NCBI GenBank assembly: GCA_964618415.1
Contig: CAZUAT010000001.1
Coordinates: 1-64,000, forward strand
Origin: JACTMI01 sp964618415
GTDB taxonomy: Bacteria > Acidobacteriota > Thermoanaerobaculia > Multivoradales > JAGPDF01
Direction of reading: 5' to 3'
DNA: 64,000 nucleotides
The notes beneath the pieces were generated by a model that saw nothing but the letters and a program-made list of their open reading frames with translations, did no database searches and was not told the DNA's origin. The position numbers and the translations under genes are program-made. This document shows, piece after piece, positions 27,988-36,895 of this stretch (within the stretch, counting starts at the first letter, position 1; every line of letters starts with the position of its first letter).

Positions 27988-29983
27988 GCGTGGCGCCCGC
28001 CGATGGCGGACTCGCACCGTCGCACCTCTCGCCGCCGCGGCGCTGGCGCTGGCCGGCGGCTGCGGCGAGGCGCGTGACCCGGCGGCCCGCAACGTCATCG
28101 TCCTCGGGTTCGACGGCCTCGACTTCGACCTGACCACCCAGTTGATGAACGAAGGCCGCATGCCGAACTTCGTCCGACTCGCCGCCGCCACCGGCGGCCT
28201 GCGCAAGCTCGGAACGTCGGCGCCGCCGCAGAGCCCGGTGGCCTGGTCGGACTTCATCACCGGCCTCGACGCCGGGGGACACGGCATCTTCGATTTCGTC
28301 CATCGCGACCCGAAGACGATGACCCCGTACCTGTCGACGAGTCGCGTGACGCCGCCCGCGGAGGACGACGAGCCGTTCGAGTTCGGAGACTGCCAGGTGC
28401 CGGCTGGCGGCGGCGAGATGGAACTGCTGCGCCACGGCAAGCCGTTCTGGGAACACCTCGAGGAGCGCGGCATCGCGACCTCGATCCTGCGCATGCCGGC
28501 CAACTTTCCGCCCTCGGGCACGGCGACACACGAGCTGTCGGGCATGGGAACGCCCGACGTTCTGGGTACCTATGGCACGTTCAGCTTCTACACTTCGGAG
28601 CTGTTCTTCGACGACTCCGGTATTTCCGGCGGCGAGGTGATCGAGGCGTGGCCGGAGAACGGCGTTGTCACAGCTGAACTGGTCGGCCCGGACAACCCGT
28701 TCACCCGCAAGAAGGAGAAGGCGCGCGCGCCGTTCGAGGTTCACATCGATCCCGACGAGCCGGTGGCCAAGCTTGTGGTGGGGAACGAGGAACGCATCCT
28801 GCAGGTCGGCGAGTGGTCGGACTGGGTGCCGGTCTCACTCGATCTCGGCAAGTGCGGCAAGTGGATGATGACGCCGTCGCTGCCGGGAATCGCCCGCTTC
28901 TTCCTCAAGAGCCTCGAGCCGGAGTTCCAGCTCTATGTTTCGCCGCTCAACATCGATCCGATGAACCCGGTCATGCCGATCTCTACGCCCGACGGCTATG
29001 CCGCCGAACTGGCGGAGGCCACCGGCCGGTACTACACCCAGGGAATGCCCGAGGACACCAAGGCGCTCGAAGGCGAGATCCTCGACCGCGGGGAGTTCCT
29101 CGCCCAGGCGATCCTGAGCCGCGACGAGATGCGCGCGCAGTACGAGCACCTGCTCGCCCGCTGGCAGGGCGGCCTGCTCTTCTACTACATGGGCACGGCG
29201 GACCAGATCTCGCACGTGCTCTGGGACACCCTCGACCCGGAGCATCCACGCTACGACCCCGTCGAGGGCCCGCGGTTCGCGCACGCCATTCCCGATACCT
29301 ACGCGGCACTCGACGACATGGTCGGCTACACGCTCGATCACCTGCCCGAGAACACCACTCTGGTCATCATGTCCGACCACGGCTTCACGAGCTGGCGCCG
29401 CGCCTTCAACCTCAACACCTGGCTGTGGCAGAACGGCTACCTGGTCGTGCGCGACCGGGAGGCGGCACTGGCAGCGAAGTTCTTCGGCAACGTCGACTGG
29501 TCGCAAACGCGCGCGTACGCGCTGGGCATCAACGGGCTCTACATCAATCTTGCCGGGCGCGAGAAGAACGGCGTCGTCACGGAGGCCGACCGCGCGGCAC
29601 TGATGCGGGAGATCGGCGACAAGCTGCTGGCGACGATCGATCCGAAGACGCAGACCCCGGCGATCACCCGCATCTACCTGCGCGAGGAAGCGTACTCGGA
29701 CGGTGGCTATCGCGAGATCGGTCCCGACATCGTCGTCGGCTACGCCAAAGGGACGCGGGCCTCGAGCGCGTCGTCGCTGGGAGAACTGTCCGCTGAGGTG
29801 TTCGCGGACAACGTCGACGACTGGCCCGGGGACCACCTGATGGACCACGAGGCGGTGCCGGGCATTCTGCTCACCAACCGGCCGCTGGCGAAGGAAGTCT
29901 CGACCCTGCGCGATCTGGGCGCCGCGATCCTCGCCGAGTTCGGCGTCGATGCCCCGCCGGCGAGCGGACGGCCGGCCGACTGA
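27977..29983 (+). CDS. AlkP-superfamily phosphohydrolase-like protein (COG3379 type), predicted lipoprotein
   Basis: 668-aa paralogue of the preceding gene. GTG at 27977 follows AAGGAGG by 6 nt. Arg-rich N-region, hydrophobic PLAAAALALAGG then Cys: a lipoprotein-type signal. Catalytic marks: VLGFDGLDFD, PPQSPVAWSDFITG (Ser where the paralogue has Thr before Pro-Val-Ala-Trp), GGHGIFDFVHRD, GTADQISHVLWD, MSDHGFTSWRR and GDHLMDHE. Both proteins share VDWS-x-TRAYA and a conserved C-terminal half. Translationally coupled by the 11-bp overlap. Likely acts on phospho- or phosphodiester groups outside the cytoplasmic membrane; the exact reaction cannot be read from sequence. Confidence 0.82.
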
Positions 29984-30046
29984 ACGGAACGCAGCACGAA
30001 CGGGGTTGCGGGCGGCCGACGGCCCACCGAACCCGGGAGTACAGAG

Positions 30047-30241
30047 ATGTTTGCATCGACCAAAGTGAAGCTCGACAAGGATCTGGTGGCGAAGATCAAG
30101 CGGTACGCCGACCTGGCCGGCTATTCCTCTGCCGAGGAGTTCATCACGCACGCTCTCGAGAAGGAGATCGCCAAGCTCGAGGGAGCCAAGGACGAGGAGG
30201 AGATCAAGAAGCGCCTCCGCGGCCTCGGCTACATCTCCTGA
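30047..30241 (+). CDS. Small ribbon-helix-helix protein with LGYIS tail
   Basis: 64-aa protein. Residues 4-44 fit a ribbon-helix-helix fold of the Arc/MetJ/CopG kind: beta strand KVKLDKDLV, helix AKIKRYADLAG, turn YSSAEEF, helix ITHALEKEIAKLE. It is followed by a charged helix (DEEEIKKRLRG) and the C-terminal LGYIS. GGGAG lies upstream of the ATG. It could be an operon autoregulator or antitoxin-like partner, but no toxin is adjacent. The RLRGLGYIS tail resembles the LxxLGY motif of AlkP-superfamily sulfatase-like proteins (compare LASLGYLF in the TPR protein at 17705-19825), hinting at a protein-protein role beside the AlkP paralogues. Function not established. Confidence 0.75.
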   Translation: MFASTKVKLDKDLVAKIKRYADLAGYSSAEEFITHALEKEIAKLEGAKDEEEIKKRLRGLGYIS

Positions 30242-30257
30242 GGCACGCCGCGGCGAC

Positions 30258-31127
30258 ATGAGCTTTCTCAACTCAGCCCTGCGGCGCCTGTTCGACCTGC
30301 TGCTCGCCCCCTTCCAGGAGCTGCCGGCGGCGGTCGGCCTGCTGGTCGTCTCGCTGCTTGCCGCGATGGGCATGCTGTGGGTGTTCAAGCGCACCTCCAA
30401 CCAGCAGCAGATCGAGGCAGTCAAGCGCCGCATCCATGCCGGGATCTTCGAGATCCGGCTGTTCAACGACAGCTTTCGCCAGATCTGGCGGGCCCAGGGT
30501 GCCATCCTGCGGGCCAACCTGTCCTACCTGCGCTACTCGCTGGTGCCGATGCTGTTCATTCTGCCGCCCCTGGCGTTCGTCGTGGCGCAGCTGCAGTTTC
30601 ACTACGCGTACGCAGCGCCGAAGCCCGGCGATCGAACGGTCCTGGCGGTGCAGCTGACGGAGGGATGGCGCGAGTCCGGGCTGCCGACCAGCGCATCGGG
30701 CAAGCCGCAGGCGAGCCTCGACCTGCCGGCCGGCGTGAGCGTCGAGACCCCCTCGCTGTGGACCGAGGGCGATCGCACCCTGTCCTGGCGCCTGCGCGTC
30801 GATCAGCCGGGCGACTACGTGATCGGCGTGCAGATCGGCGGTCAGCGATTCGACAAGGAACTGCGCGGCGGACGCGACTTGCAGCGCCGCTCCCCGGTGC
30901 GGCCTGGAAGCTCCTGGCTGGCGCAGTTCGTCTATCCGGCGGAGGCTCCGCTGCCGGCCAGCGTGCCGGTGGAATCGATCGCCATCAACTTCGCTCCCGC
31001 CGAGGTCGCTCTGCCGGGCTGGACGGTGCGCGAGATGGTCGGGGTGCCGGCGTGGATGACCGTCTTCTTCCTGTTCTCGATCGTGTTCGCGTTCGCCCTG
31101 CGCAAGCGGTTCGGGGTGACCTTCTGA
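30258..31127 (+). CDS. Conserved-looking membrane protein, three TM segments with inserted beta domain
   Basis: 289-aa protein without a named family that I can assign securely. TM1 about residues 25-43 (VGLLVVSLLAAMGMLWVF), then an amphipathic/coiled segment (TSNQQQIEAVKRRIHAGIFE to RANLSYLRY). TM2 follows at about 93-115 (VPMLFILPPLAFVVAQL), a beta-rich domain of about 140 residues, and TM3 near 263-281 (WMTVFFLFSIVFAFAL). The TM1, helical hairpin, TM2 order recalls the Oxa1-superfamily EMC3/TMCO1/DUF106 proteins, but the large inserted domain does not; this is a hypothesis only. It starts 16 bp after the RHH gene and its stop overlaps cysC, so it belongs to the PAPS operon. Confidence 0.75.
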   Translation: MSFLNSALRRLFDLLLAPFQELPAAVGLLVVSLLAAMGMLWVFKRTSNQQQIEAVKRRIHAGIFEIRLFNDSFRQIWRAQGAILRANLSYLRYSLVPMLFILPPLAFVVAQLQFHYAYAAPKPGDRTVLAVQLTEGWRESGLPTSASGKPQASLDLPAGVSVETPSLWTEGDRTLSWRLRVDQPGDYVIGVQIGGQRFDKELRGGRDLQRRSPVRPGSSWLAQFVYPAEAPLPASVPVESIAINFAPAEVALPGWTVREMVGVPAWMTVFFLFSIVFAFALRKRFGVTF

Positions 31128-31783
31128 CCGCGCGCCCGACACCAGCGGCGACCAATCTGACCCGACACCCCTCTGCCGTCGGGCCTGCCGAGCGCGAGCG
31201 CGTCCTCGGCCAACGCGGCTGCGTGCTCTGGTTCACCGGTCTTTCGGGGTCGGGCAAGTCCACTCTCGCGACGGCCCTCGAGGCCGCCCTGCTCAGGGCC
31301 GGACAGGCTGCCTACGTGCTCGACGGCGACAACGTGCGCCACGGACTCAACGCCGATCTCGGTTTCACCCCCGCCGACCGCCGCGAGAACATCCGGCGCC
31401 TGAGCGAGGTGGCCGCGCTGTTCGCCGATGCGGGGCTGATCACCCTGACCGCGTTCATCTCTCCATATCGCTCCGACCGCCAGACGGCTCGCGAGCGGGT
31501 CGGCGCCGAACGCTTTTTCGAGATCTTCGTCGACACCCCGCTCGAGATCTGCGAACAGCGCGATCCCAAGCAGCTCTATCGCCGGGCCCGCGCCGGCGAG
31601 ATCAGCGAGTTCACGGGCGTGTCCGCGCCCTACGAACGACCGGACGATCCGGCCCTCGTGCTCGACACGACGGTGCTGTCTCCGGAAGCATCCATCGAGC
31701 GGCTGTTCGCCCTGCTGCGGGACAACGGGATGCTGCCGGCCGTCGAAAACTCGAACGACAGCCCCGGGACAACCAGAACATGA
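31124..31783 (+). CDS. cysC: Adenylyl-sulfate kinase (stand-alone APS kinase), apparent CTG start
   Basis: Phosphorylates APS to PAPS; 219 aa. P-loop FTGLSGSGKST, then canonical LDGDNVRHGLNADLGF, RRENIRRLSEVA, LTAFISPYRSDR and KQLYRRARAGEISEFTG. Family homology begins at NLTRHPSAVGPAERERVLG, yet the only plausible start upstream of that in frame is CTG at 31124, which overlaps the preceding stop as CTGA. A GTG just before the P-loop would remove the conserved N-terminus. All active-site residues are intact, unlike in the fused domain of cysNC. Coupled to cysD by an ATGA overlap. Confidence 0.88.
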   Translation: MTARPTPAATNLTRHPSAVGPAERERVLGQRGCVLWFTGLSGSGKSTLATALEAALLRAGQAAYVLDGDNVRHGLNADLGFTPADRRENIRRLSEVAALFADAGLITLTAFISPYRSDRQTARERVGAERFFEIFVDTPLEICEQRDPKQLYRRARAGEISEFTGVSAPYERPDDPALVLDTTVLSPEASIERLFALLRDNGMLPAVENSNDSPGTTRT

Positions 31784-32688
31784 GCAGCTATCGCCTCACC
31801 AATCTGCGCGAGCTCGAAGCCGAGAGCATTCACATCCTGCGCGAAGTAGTCGCCGAGTGCGCCAAGCCGGTCATGCTCTATTCGATCGGCAAAGACTCCG
31901 CGGTCATGCTGCGCCTGGCACAGAAGGCCTTTCATCCCGGCCCCATTCCGTTCCCCCTGCTGCACGTCGACACCCTCTGGAAGTTCCGGGAGATGATCGC
32001 GTTCCGCGACCGGATGGCCCGTGAGGCCGGCTTCGACCTGCGCGTGTGGACCAATCCGGAAGGTCGTGCGAACAACGTCAATCCGTTCGACCACGGCACC
32101 CAGCGCTATACGCACATCATGAAGACGGAGGCGCTCAAGCAGGCGCTCGATCACTACGGCTTCGATGCCGCCTTCGGCGGCGCCCGTCGCGACGAGGAGG
32201 CGAGCCGCGCGAAGGAGCGCGTGTTCTCCTTCCGCGACCGGTTCCACCAGTGGGACCCGCGCAATCAGCGGCCGGAGCTGTGGAACCTGTTCAACACCCG
32301 TGTGAACAAGGGTGAATCGATCCGGGTGTTTCCGCTTTCGAACTGGACCGAGCTCGATGTCTGGCTCTACATCCAGCTCGAGGACATCCCGGTCGTGCCG
32401 CTCTACTTTGCCGCCGACCGCCCGATCGTGGAACGCGAGGGCGCTCTGATCATGGTCGACGACAACCGCCTGCCGATCGCAGCAGGCGAAGTACCCCGCA
32501 TGCGCCGGGTACGGTTCCGGACCCTCGGCTGCTACCCGCTGACCGGCGCGGTGGAATCGAACGCCGACTCGGTGGCCGCCATCGTCGAGGAGATGCTGGT
32601 CAGCCGTACCTCCGAGCGCCAGGGTCGCGTCATCGACTATGACGAGGCCGGGTCGATGGAGGAGAAGAAGCGGGAGGGCTACTTCTGA
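31780..32688 (+). CDS. cysD: Sulfate adenylyltransferase subunit 2
   Basis: Small catalytic subunit of ATP sulfurylase, making APS from ATP and sulfate with the CysN GTPase; 302 aa, exactly the family size. Shows the PP-loop MLYSIGKDSAVMLRLAQKAF near residue 32, LLHVDTLWKF, FGGARRDEEASRAKERVFS, IRVFPLSNWTELDVW, and the conserved C-terminus KKREGYF. Start overlaps cysC (ATGA) and stop overlaps cysNC (TGATG), so the three are translationally coupled. Confidence 0.97.
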   Translation: MSSYRLTNLRELEAESIHILREVVAECAKPVMLYSIGKDSAVMLRLAQKAFHPGPIPFPLLHVDTLWKFREMIAFRDRMAREAGFDLRVWTNPEGRANNVNPFDHGTQRYTHIMKTEALKQALDHYGFDAAFGGARRDEEASRAKERVFSFRDRFHQWDPRNQRPELWNLFNTRVNKGESIRVFPLSNWTELDVWLYIQLEDIPVVPLYFAADRPIVEREGALIMVDDNRLPIAAGEVPRMRRVRFRTLGCYPLTGAVESNADSVAAIVEEMLVSRTSERQGRVIDYDEAGSMEEKKREGYF

Positions 32689-34619
32689 TGTGCGCCGCTC
32701 CCGTTACGACACCCGGATTCGACAGCTTCGTTGCCTCCTACCAGCAGCGCGACCTGCTGCGCTTCCTCACCTGCGGCAGCGTGGACGACGGCAAGTCGAC
32801 TCTGATCGGCCGCCTGCTGCACGACTCCAATGCCCTCTTCGACGATCAGATGAAGGCCCTCGAGAAGGCCTCGTCGAAGCACGGCACGACCGGCGGCGGT
32901 ATCGACTTCGCCCTGCTGCTCGACGGCCTCGCGGCCGAGCGCGAGCAGGGCATCACCATCGACGTCGCCTACCGCTACTTCTCGACTCCGCGACGGAAGT
33001 TCATCATCGCGGACACGCCTGGGCACGTGCAGTACACACGCAATATGGCAACTGGCGCCTCGAACTGCGATCTCGCCGTGATCCTGGTCGACGCCCGCAA
33101 GGGCGTCGTGGATCAGACTCGACGCCATGCCTTCATCGCCTCGCTGCTCGGGGTGCGCCATCTCGTGCTGGCGGTCAACAAGATGGACCTGGTCGGCTAC
33201 GACCGCGAGGTCTTCGACCGCGTGCGTGACGACTTCACGGATTTCTCCAGCCGACTCCAGGTCAGCGACGTGCACTTCATTCCGGTCTCGGCGCTGGCCG
33301 GCGAGAACATCGTGCGCGCGTCGGATCAGATGCCGTGGTATCAGGGCGGCAGTCTGCTCGCGTACCTCGAGTCGGTGCACATCGCCGGCGATCGCAATCT
33401 GGTCGACCTGCGCTTCCCCGTTCAGCTGGTTCAGCGCCCGAGTTCGGATTTCCGAGGCTTCAGCGGCACGGTGGCTTCCGGCATCCTGCGCCGCGGGGCG
33501 GAGATCCTGGCGCTGCCCTCGGGCCGGCGCAGCCGCGTGCAGTCGATCGTGACCTTCGACGGCGAGCTGGAAGAGGCCTTCCCGCCCCAGAGCGTGACCG
33601 TGACCCTGGAGGACGAACTCGACCTGTCGCGCGGCACGATGCTCGTTGCGCCCGGCAACGTGCCGCATCTCGAGCATTCGTTCGAGGCGATGCTGGTCTG
33701 GATGGCCGAGGCGCCGATGCGGCCCGGCGCGAGCTACGTCGTCAAGCAGACGACGACCGTCGCGCCCGCGACGGTCGCCGAACTGAGATACCGCATCAAT
33801 GTCACCACCCTGCGGCGGGAGGACAGCGAGCAGCTCGAACTCAACGACATCGGGCGGGTGCGGATCGAGTCGCCACGCCTCATCGCGTGGGACGCCTATC
33901 GGCGCAACCGTGAGACCGGATCGTTCATCCTCGTCGACCGCCTCACCAACGCCACCGTCGCGGCGGGCACCATCCTGGAGCGGGAGCCGGCAGAGGTGCG
34001 CTACGACCGGCCCGCAGCCGTCGATGCCGGAAGCAACGTGCGTCCCCGCGCCAGCACGATCTCGCCGGCGCGCCGCGCCGAGCTGCTGGGCCAGAAGCCG
34101 GTGACCGTCTGGCTGACCGGACTGCCCCGGTCCGGCAAGTCCACCGTCGCCTTTGCCCTCGAACAGCGCCTCTTCGAGGCCGGGCGGAGGGTGCAGGTCC
34201 TCGACGGCGAAGGCCTGCGTCTCGGCCTCAACTCCGATCTCGGCTTCTCGGGGCCGGACCGGCGCGAGCACGTCCGCCGCACCGCGGAGCTCGCCCGCCT
34301 GCTCAACGACCAGGGCCTCGTCGTGATCGCGGCCCTGATCTCTCCGTCCGCGTCGGACCGTGACCTGGCGCGCGCCGTGATCGGCGAGGAGCGGTTCCTG
34401 GAGGTCTACTGCTCGGCGTCGCTCGAGGTCTGCGAAAGTCGCGACGACGATCGTCTCTTCGCGCGCGCCCGAACCGGGGAGATCACCAACGTCACCGGGA
34501 TCGACGCTGCGTACGAGGCCCCGGCCGAGCCGACGCTGGACCTGCCGACCGGAGACGAGCCGGTGGAAGCCTCGGTCGACCGGCTGCTCCAGATCCTGCG
34601 GGAGCGCGGGCTGGCCTGA
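32688..34619 (+). CDS. cysNC: Bifunctional sulfate adenylyltransferase subunit 1 / adenylyl-sulfate kinase
   Basis: 643-aa fusion. Residues 1 to about 450 are the EF-Tu-like CysN GTPase (GSVDDGKST at 30-38, REQGITIDVAYRYF, DTPGH, NKMD) that drives APS synthesis with CysD. Residues about 465-643 are an APS kinase domain with P-loop WLTGLPRSGKST. Its substrate loop reads LDGEGLRLGLNSDLGFS rather than LDGDNVRHGLN, and RREHVRR replaces RRENIRR, so the kinase half is divergent and may be weak or altered. The intact stand-alone cysC two genes upstream would compensate. No cysH, cysI or cysJ is nearby, favouring PAPS use for sulfation. Confidence 0.95.
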   Translation: MCAAPVTTPGFDSFVASYQQRDLLRFLTCGSVDDGKSTLIGRLLHDSNALFDDQMKALEKASSKHGTTGGGIDFALLLDGLAAEREQGITIDVAYRYFSTPRRKFIIADTPGHVQYTRNMATGASNCDLAVILVDARKGVVDQTRRHAFIASLLGVRHLVLAVNKMDLVGYDREVFDRVRDDFTDFSSRLQVSDVHFIPVSALAGENIVRASDQMPWYQGGSLLAYLESVHIAGDRNLVDLRFPVQLVQRPSSDFRGFSGTVASGILRRGAEILALPSGRRSRVQSIVTFDGELEEAFPPQSVTVTLEDELDLSRGTMLVAPGNVPHLEHSFEAMLVWMAEAPMRPGASYVVKQTTTVAPATVAELRYRINVTTLRREDSEQLELNDIGRVRIESPRLIAWDAYRRNRETGSFILVDRLTNATVAAGTILEREPAEVRYDRPAAVDAGSNVRPRASTISPARRAELLGQKPVTVWLTGLPRSGKSTVAFALEQRLFEAGRRVQVLDGEGLRLGLNSDLGFSGPDRREHVRRTAELARLLNDQGLVVIAALISPSASDRDLARAVIGEERFLEVYCSASLEVCESRDDDRLFARARTGEITNVTGIDAAYEAPAEPTLDLPTGDEPVEASVDRLLQILRERGLA

Positions 34620-34655
34620 GGCAGGCAGCCCGCGCTTTGCGAGCGAACGACCCGG

Positions 34656-35765
34656 TCAGCCCACGCGGCGGAACCGACGCACCGACAGCATCAGCAGCAG
34701 CGCGCCGATGGAGAGCAGCGCGCTGAGCTGCGGCGCGACGTCGGCGAACGAGACTCCTTTCAGAAACACCCCGCGGACGATTTCCAGGAAGTGTCGCAGC
34801 GGATTGACCAGCGTCAGCCACCGGAACACCGCCGGCATGCTGCTGACCGGAAACATGAATCCCGACAGCAGCATGGTTGGCATGAAGACCAGGAAGGCCG
34901 TCAGGTAGGCCTCCTGCTGGCTGCTCGACACGGTCGACACGAGCAGGCCGATGCCGAGGGCGCAGAGCACGAACAGTGCGGCGCCCGTGCCCAGCAGCAA
35001 CAGGCTCCCCCGCATCGGTACCCCGAACCAGCCCACCGCGACGAGCGAGATCAGGCAGAGGTCGACCATCCCGATCAGCGCGAACGGAATCGTCTTGCCG
35101 AGCAGCAGCTCGACGGGCTCGAGCGGCGAGACGGCCAGCTGGTCGAGGGTACCGATCTCGCGCTCCCGAACCACGGCGAGCGCGGTGAGCAGGTTGCAGA
35201 TCAGCAGCAGGATGGCACCGATGACCGCCGGTACGTTGTAGTGCCGGCTGTCCAAGCCCGGATTGAACCAGGCGCGCAGCCGCAGGTCGACCGTGGAGCT
35301 GGCCGGGACGACCGATCCGGCGGTTCGGTGGCCGGCGACGATCCGCTCGGCGTACGCGCGGGCAATCGTGGCAGTGTTCGAGTCGCTGCCGTCGAGCAGG
35401 ATCTGGACCCTTGCCGGCTGGTCGACCCGTTCCCGCCCGTAGCCGCGCGGAATCACGACGGCGACCAGCGCGTCGCCACGCTCGATGCTGCGTACCGCTG
35501 TGTCGATGCGGTTGTCGCTCGGCACCTGGCGGAACCACCCGCCGGCAGTCAACGCCTGGGTCAGCTCGCGTGACGCGCTGGTGCCGTCTGCGTCGGCGAC
35601 CACCAGGGGTACCCCTCGCACCTCGGTCGATACGGCATATCCGAGTACCAGCAGCTGGACGATCGGGGCGACGAACAGGATCGGCAGCATCCTGCGATCG
35701 CGAAACAGCTGCAGGAACTCCTTGCGCACCAGCGCGGCGATGCGGCGGGGCTCGATCTGCGTCAT
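34656..35765 (-). CDS. ABC-2 type transporter permease (YbhR-like), last gene of efflux operon
   Basis: 369-aa inner-membrane permease with one N-terminal and five C-terminal membrane helices around a large periplasmic loop, as in the YbhS/YbhR family. Motifs: VRKEFLQLFRDRR near residue 14, QILLDGSDSNTATIA, REREIGTLDQLAVSPL and PLRHFLEIVRGVFLKG. Forms a heteromer with the upstream permease and is energised by the two ATPases. The ATG overlaps the upstream stop (ATGA). Probably exports drugs or cations; substrate unknown. Confidence 0.9.
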   Translation of the reverse strand: MTQIEPRRIAALVRKEFLQLFRDRRMLPILFVAPIVQLLVLGYAVSTEVRGVPLVVADADGTSASRELTQALTAGGWFRQVPSDNRIDTAVRSIERGDALVAVVIPRGYGRERVDQPARVQILLDGSDSNTATIARAYAERIVAGHRTAGSVVPASSTVDLRLRAWFNPGLDSRHYNVPAVIGAILLLICNLLTALAVVREREIGTLDQLAVSPLEPVELLLGKTIPFALIGMVDLCLISLVAVGWFGVPMRGSLLLLGTGAALFVLCALGIGLLVSTVSSSQQEAYLTAFLVFMPTMLLSGFMFPVSSMPAVFRWLTLVNPLRHFLEIVRGVFLKGVSFADVAPQLSALLSIGALLLMLSVRRFRRVG

Positions 35766-36895
35766 TGCAGCTCCTTGCGGAAGCTCGCCAGGGCGAGTCC
35801 GAGGCCGAGCACCGCGTAAGCCACCATCAGCGCCGCCTGCGGAGCCAGGTCCGCGGCCCCCAGCCCCTTGAGGAAAACGCCGCGGACGACGACCAGGAAG
35901 TACCGTGCCGGGACGAGGAGGGAGATCAGCTGCAGCGGCCGCGGCATGACGGCGATCGAGAACATGAATCCCGAGAGGAGAAACGCCGGCAGAAAGGTCG
36001 CGAGCATCGAGACCTGGGTGGCGAGAACCTGGGACCGGGTCGCTGCTGAGATGAACAACCCGAGGCCGAGCGACCCGGCCAGGAAGAGCAGCGAGTGCAC
36101 CGCCAGCAGCAGGACGCCGCCGCGGAACGGAACCTCGAACAGGAAGACGGCCAGCAGTGCCGAGCCGACGACGTCGAGCAGACCGATTCCCAGGTAGGGC
36201 GCCAGCTTGCCGAGCACCAGTTCCAACCGCGAGACGGGCGTCGAGGCCAGCTGCTCCATCGTGCCGCGCTCCCACTCCCGGGCCACCGTAAGGGAGGTGA
36301 GGAGGGCTGCGATCACCATCATGATCACCGCGATCAGCCCCGGCACGATCATGTTCCGGCTGGACAGCTCCTCGTTGTACCAGACGCGAGTCTGCGGAAT
36401 GGTGAGTGGGCTCACCGGAGTGGTACCCGACGATCGCCGCCGGTCGAAAGCCGTCACCACCGCCTCGGCGTAACCCGCAGCGATCGTCGCACTGTTCGCG
36501 TCACTGCCGTCGAGCACGATCTGGACGGCCGCCGCTCTGTCCCGCGCTGAGGCAAAGCCCGGCGGAACGATCAGGACCAGCTGAGCGCGGCCCCGGGTGA
36601 GCAGCTCGTCGGTCGCCTCAGGCGAGTCCGGCCGGGCCACGACTTCGAAATAGCTCGATGCCTCGAACGCTTCGACGAGTGCGCGGCTGGGCGACGAGCG
36701 ATCCTGATCGACGACGGCCAGACGAATCTCCCGGACATCCCACGAGATCGCGTAGCCAAACAGGGCAATGAGCAGCAGCGGCAGCGCGAAAGCAAGCAGG
36801 AGGCTGCGCGGATCGCGGCGCAGCTGCCGGATCTCCTTGCGCGCCACTGCCACGCAGCGGATGGGGTCGAACAGCGTCGGCCGCACCACCGTCAC
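35762..36895 (-). CDS. ABC-2 type transporter permease (YbhS-like)
   Basis: 377-aa permease paralogous to the following gene, same topology. Shows ARKEIRQLRRDPRSLLLAF, VQIVLDGSDANSATIAAGY, WERGTMEQLASTPVS and PARYFLVVVRGVFLKG. GTG start at 36895 overlaps the stop of the preceding ATPase as GTGA. The duplicated permease plus two ATPases make a YbhFSR-like exporter with the ATPase halves on separate polypeptides. Confidence 0.9.
   Translation of the reverse strand: MTVVRPTLFDPIRCVAVARKEIRQLRRDPRSLLLAFALPLLLIALFGYAISWDVREIRLAVVDQDRSSPSRALVEAFEASSYFEVVARPDSPEATDELLTRGRAQLVLIVPPGFASARDRAAAVQIVLDGSDANSATIAAGYAEAVVTAFDRRRSSGTTPVSPLTIPQTRVWYNEELSSRNMIVPGLIAVIMMVIAALLTSLTVAREWERGTMEQLASTPVSRLELVLGKLAPYLGIGLLDVVGSALLAVFLFEVPFRGGVLLLAVHSLLFLAGSLGLGLFISAATRSQVLATQVSMLATFLPAFLLSGFMFSIAVMPRPLQLISLLVPARYFLVVVRGVFLKGLGAADLAPQAALMVAYAVLGLGLALASFRKELQ

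Noticed and set aside
30047..30241. Antitoxin of a toxin-antitoxin pair
   Set aside because: RHH antitoxins usually sit beside a small toxin gene; the neighbours are an AlkP-like gene and a membrane protein gene.
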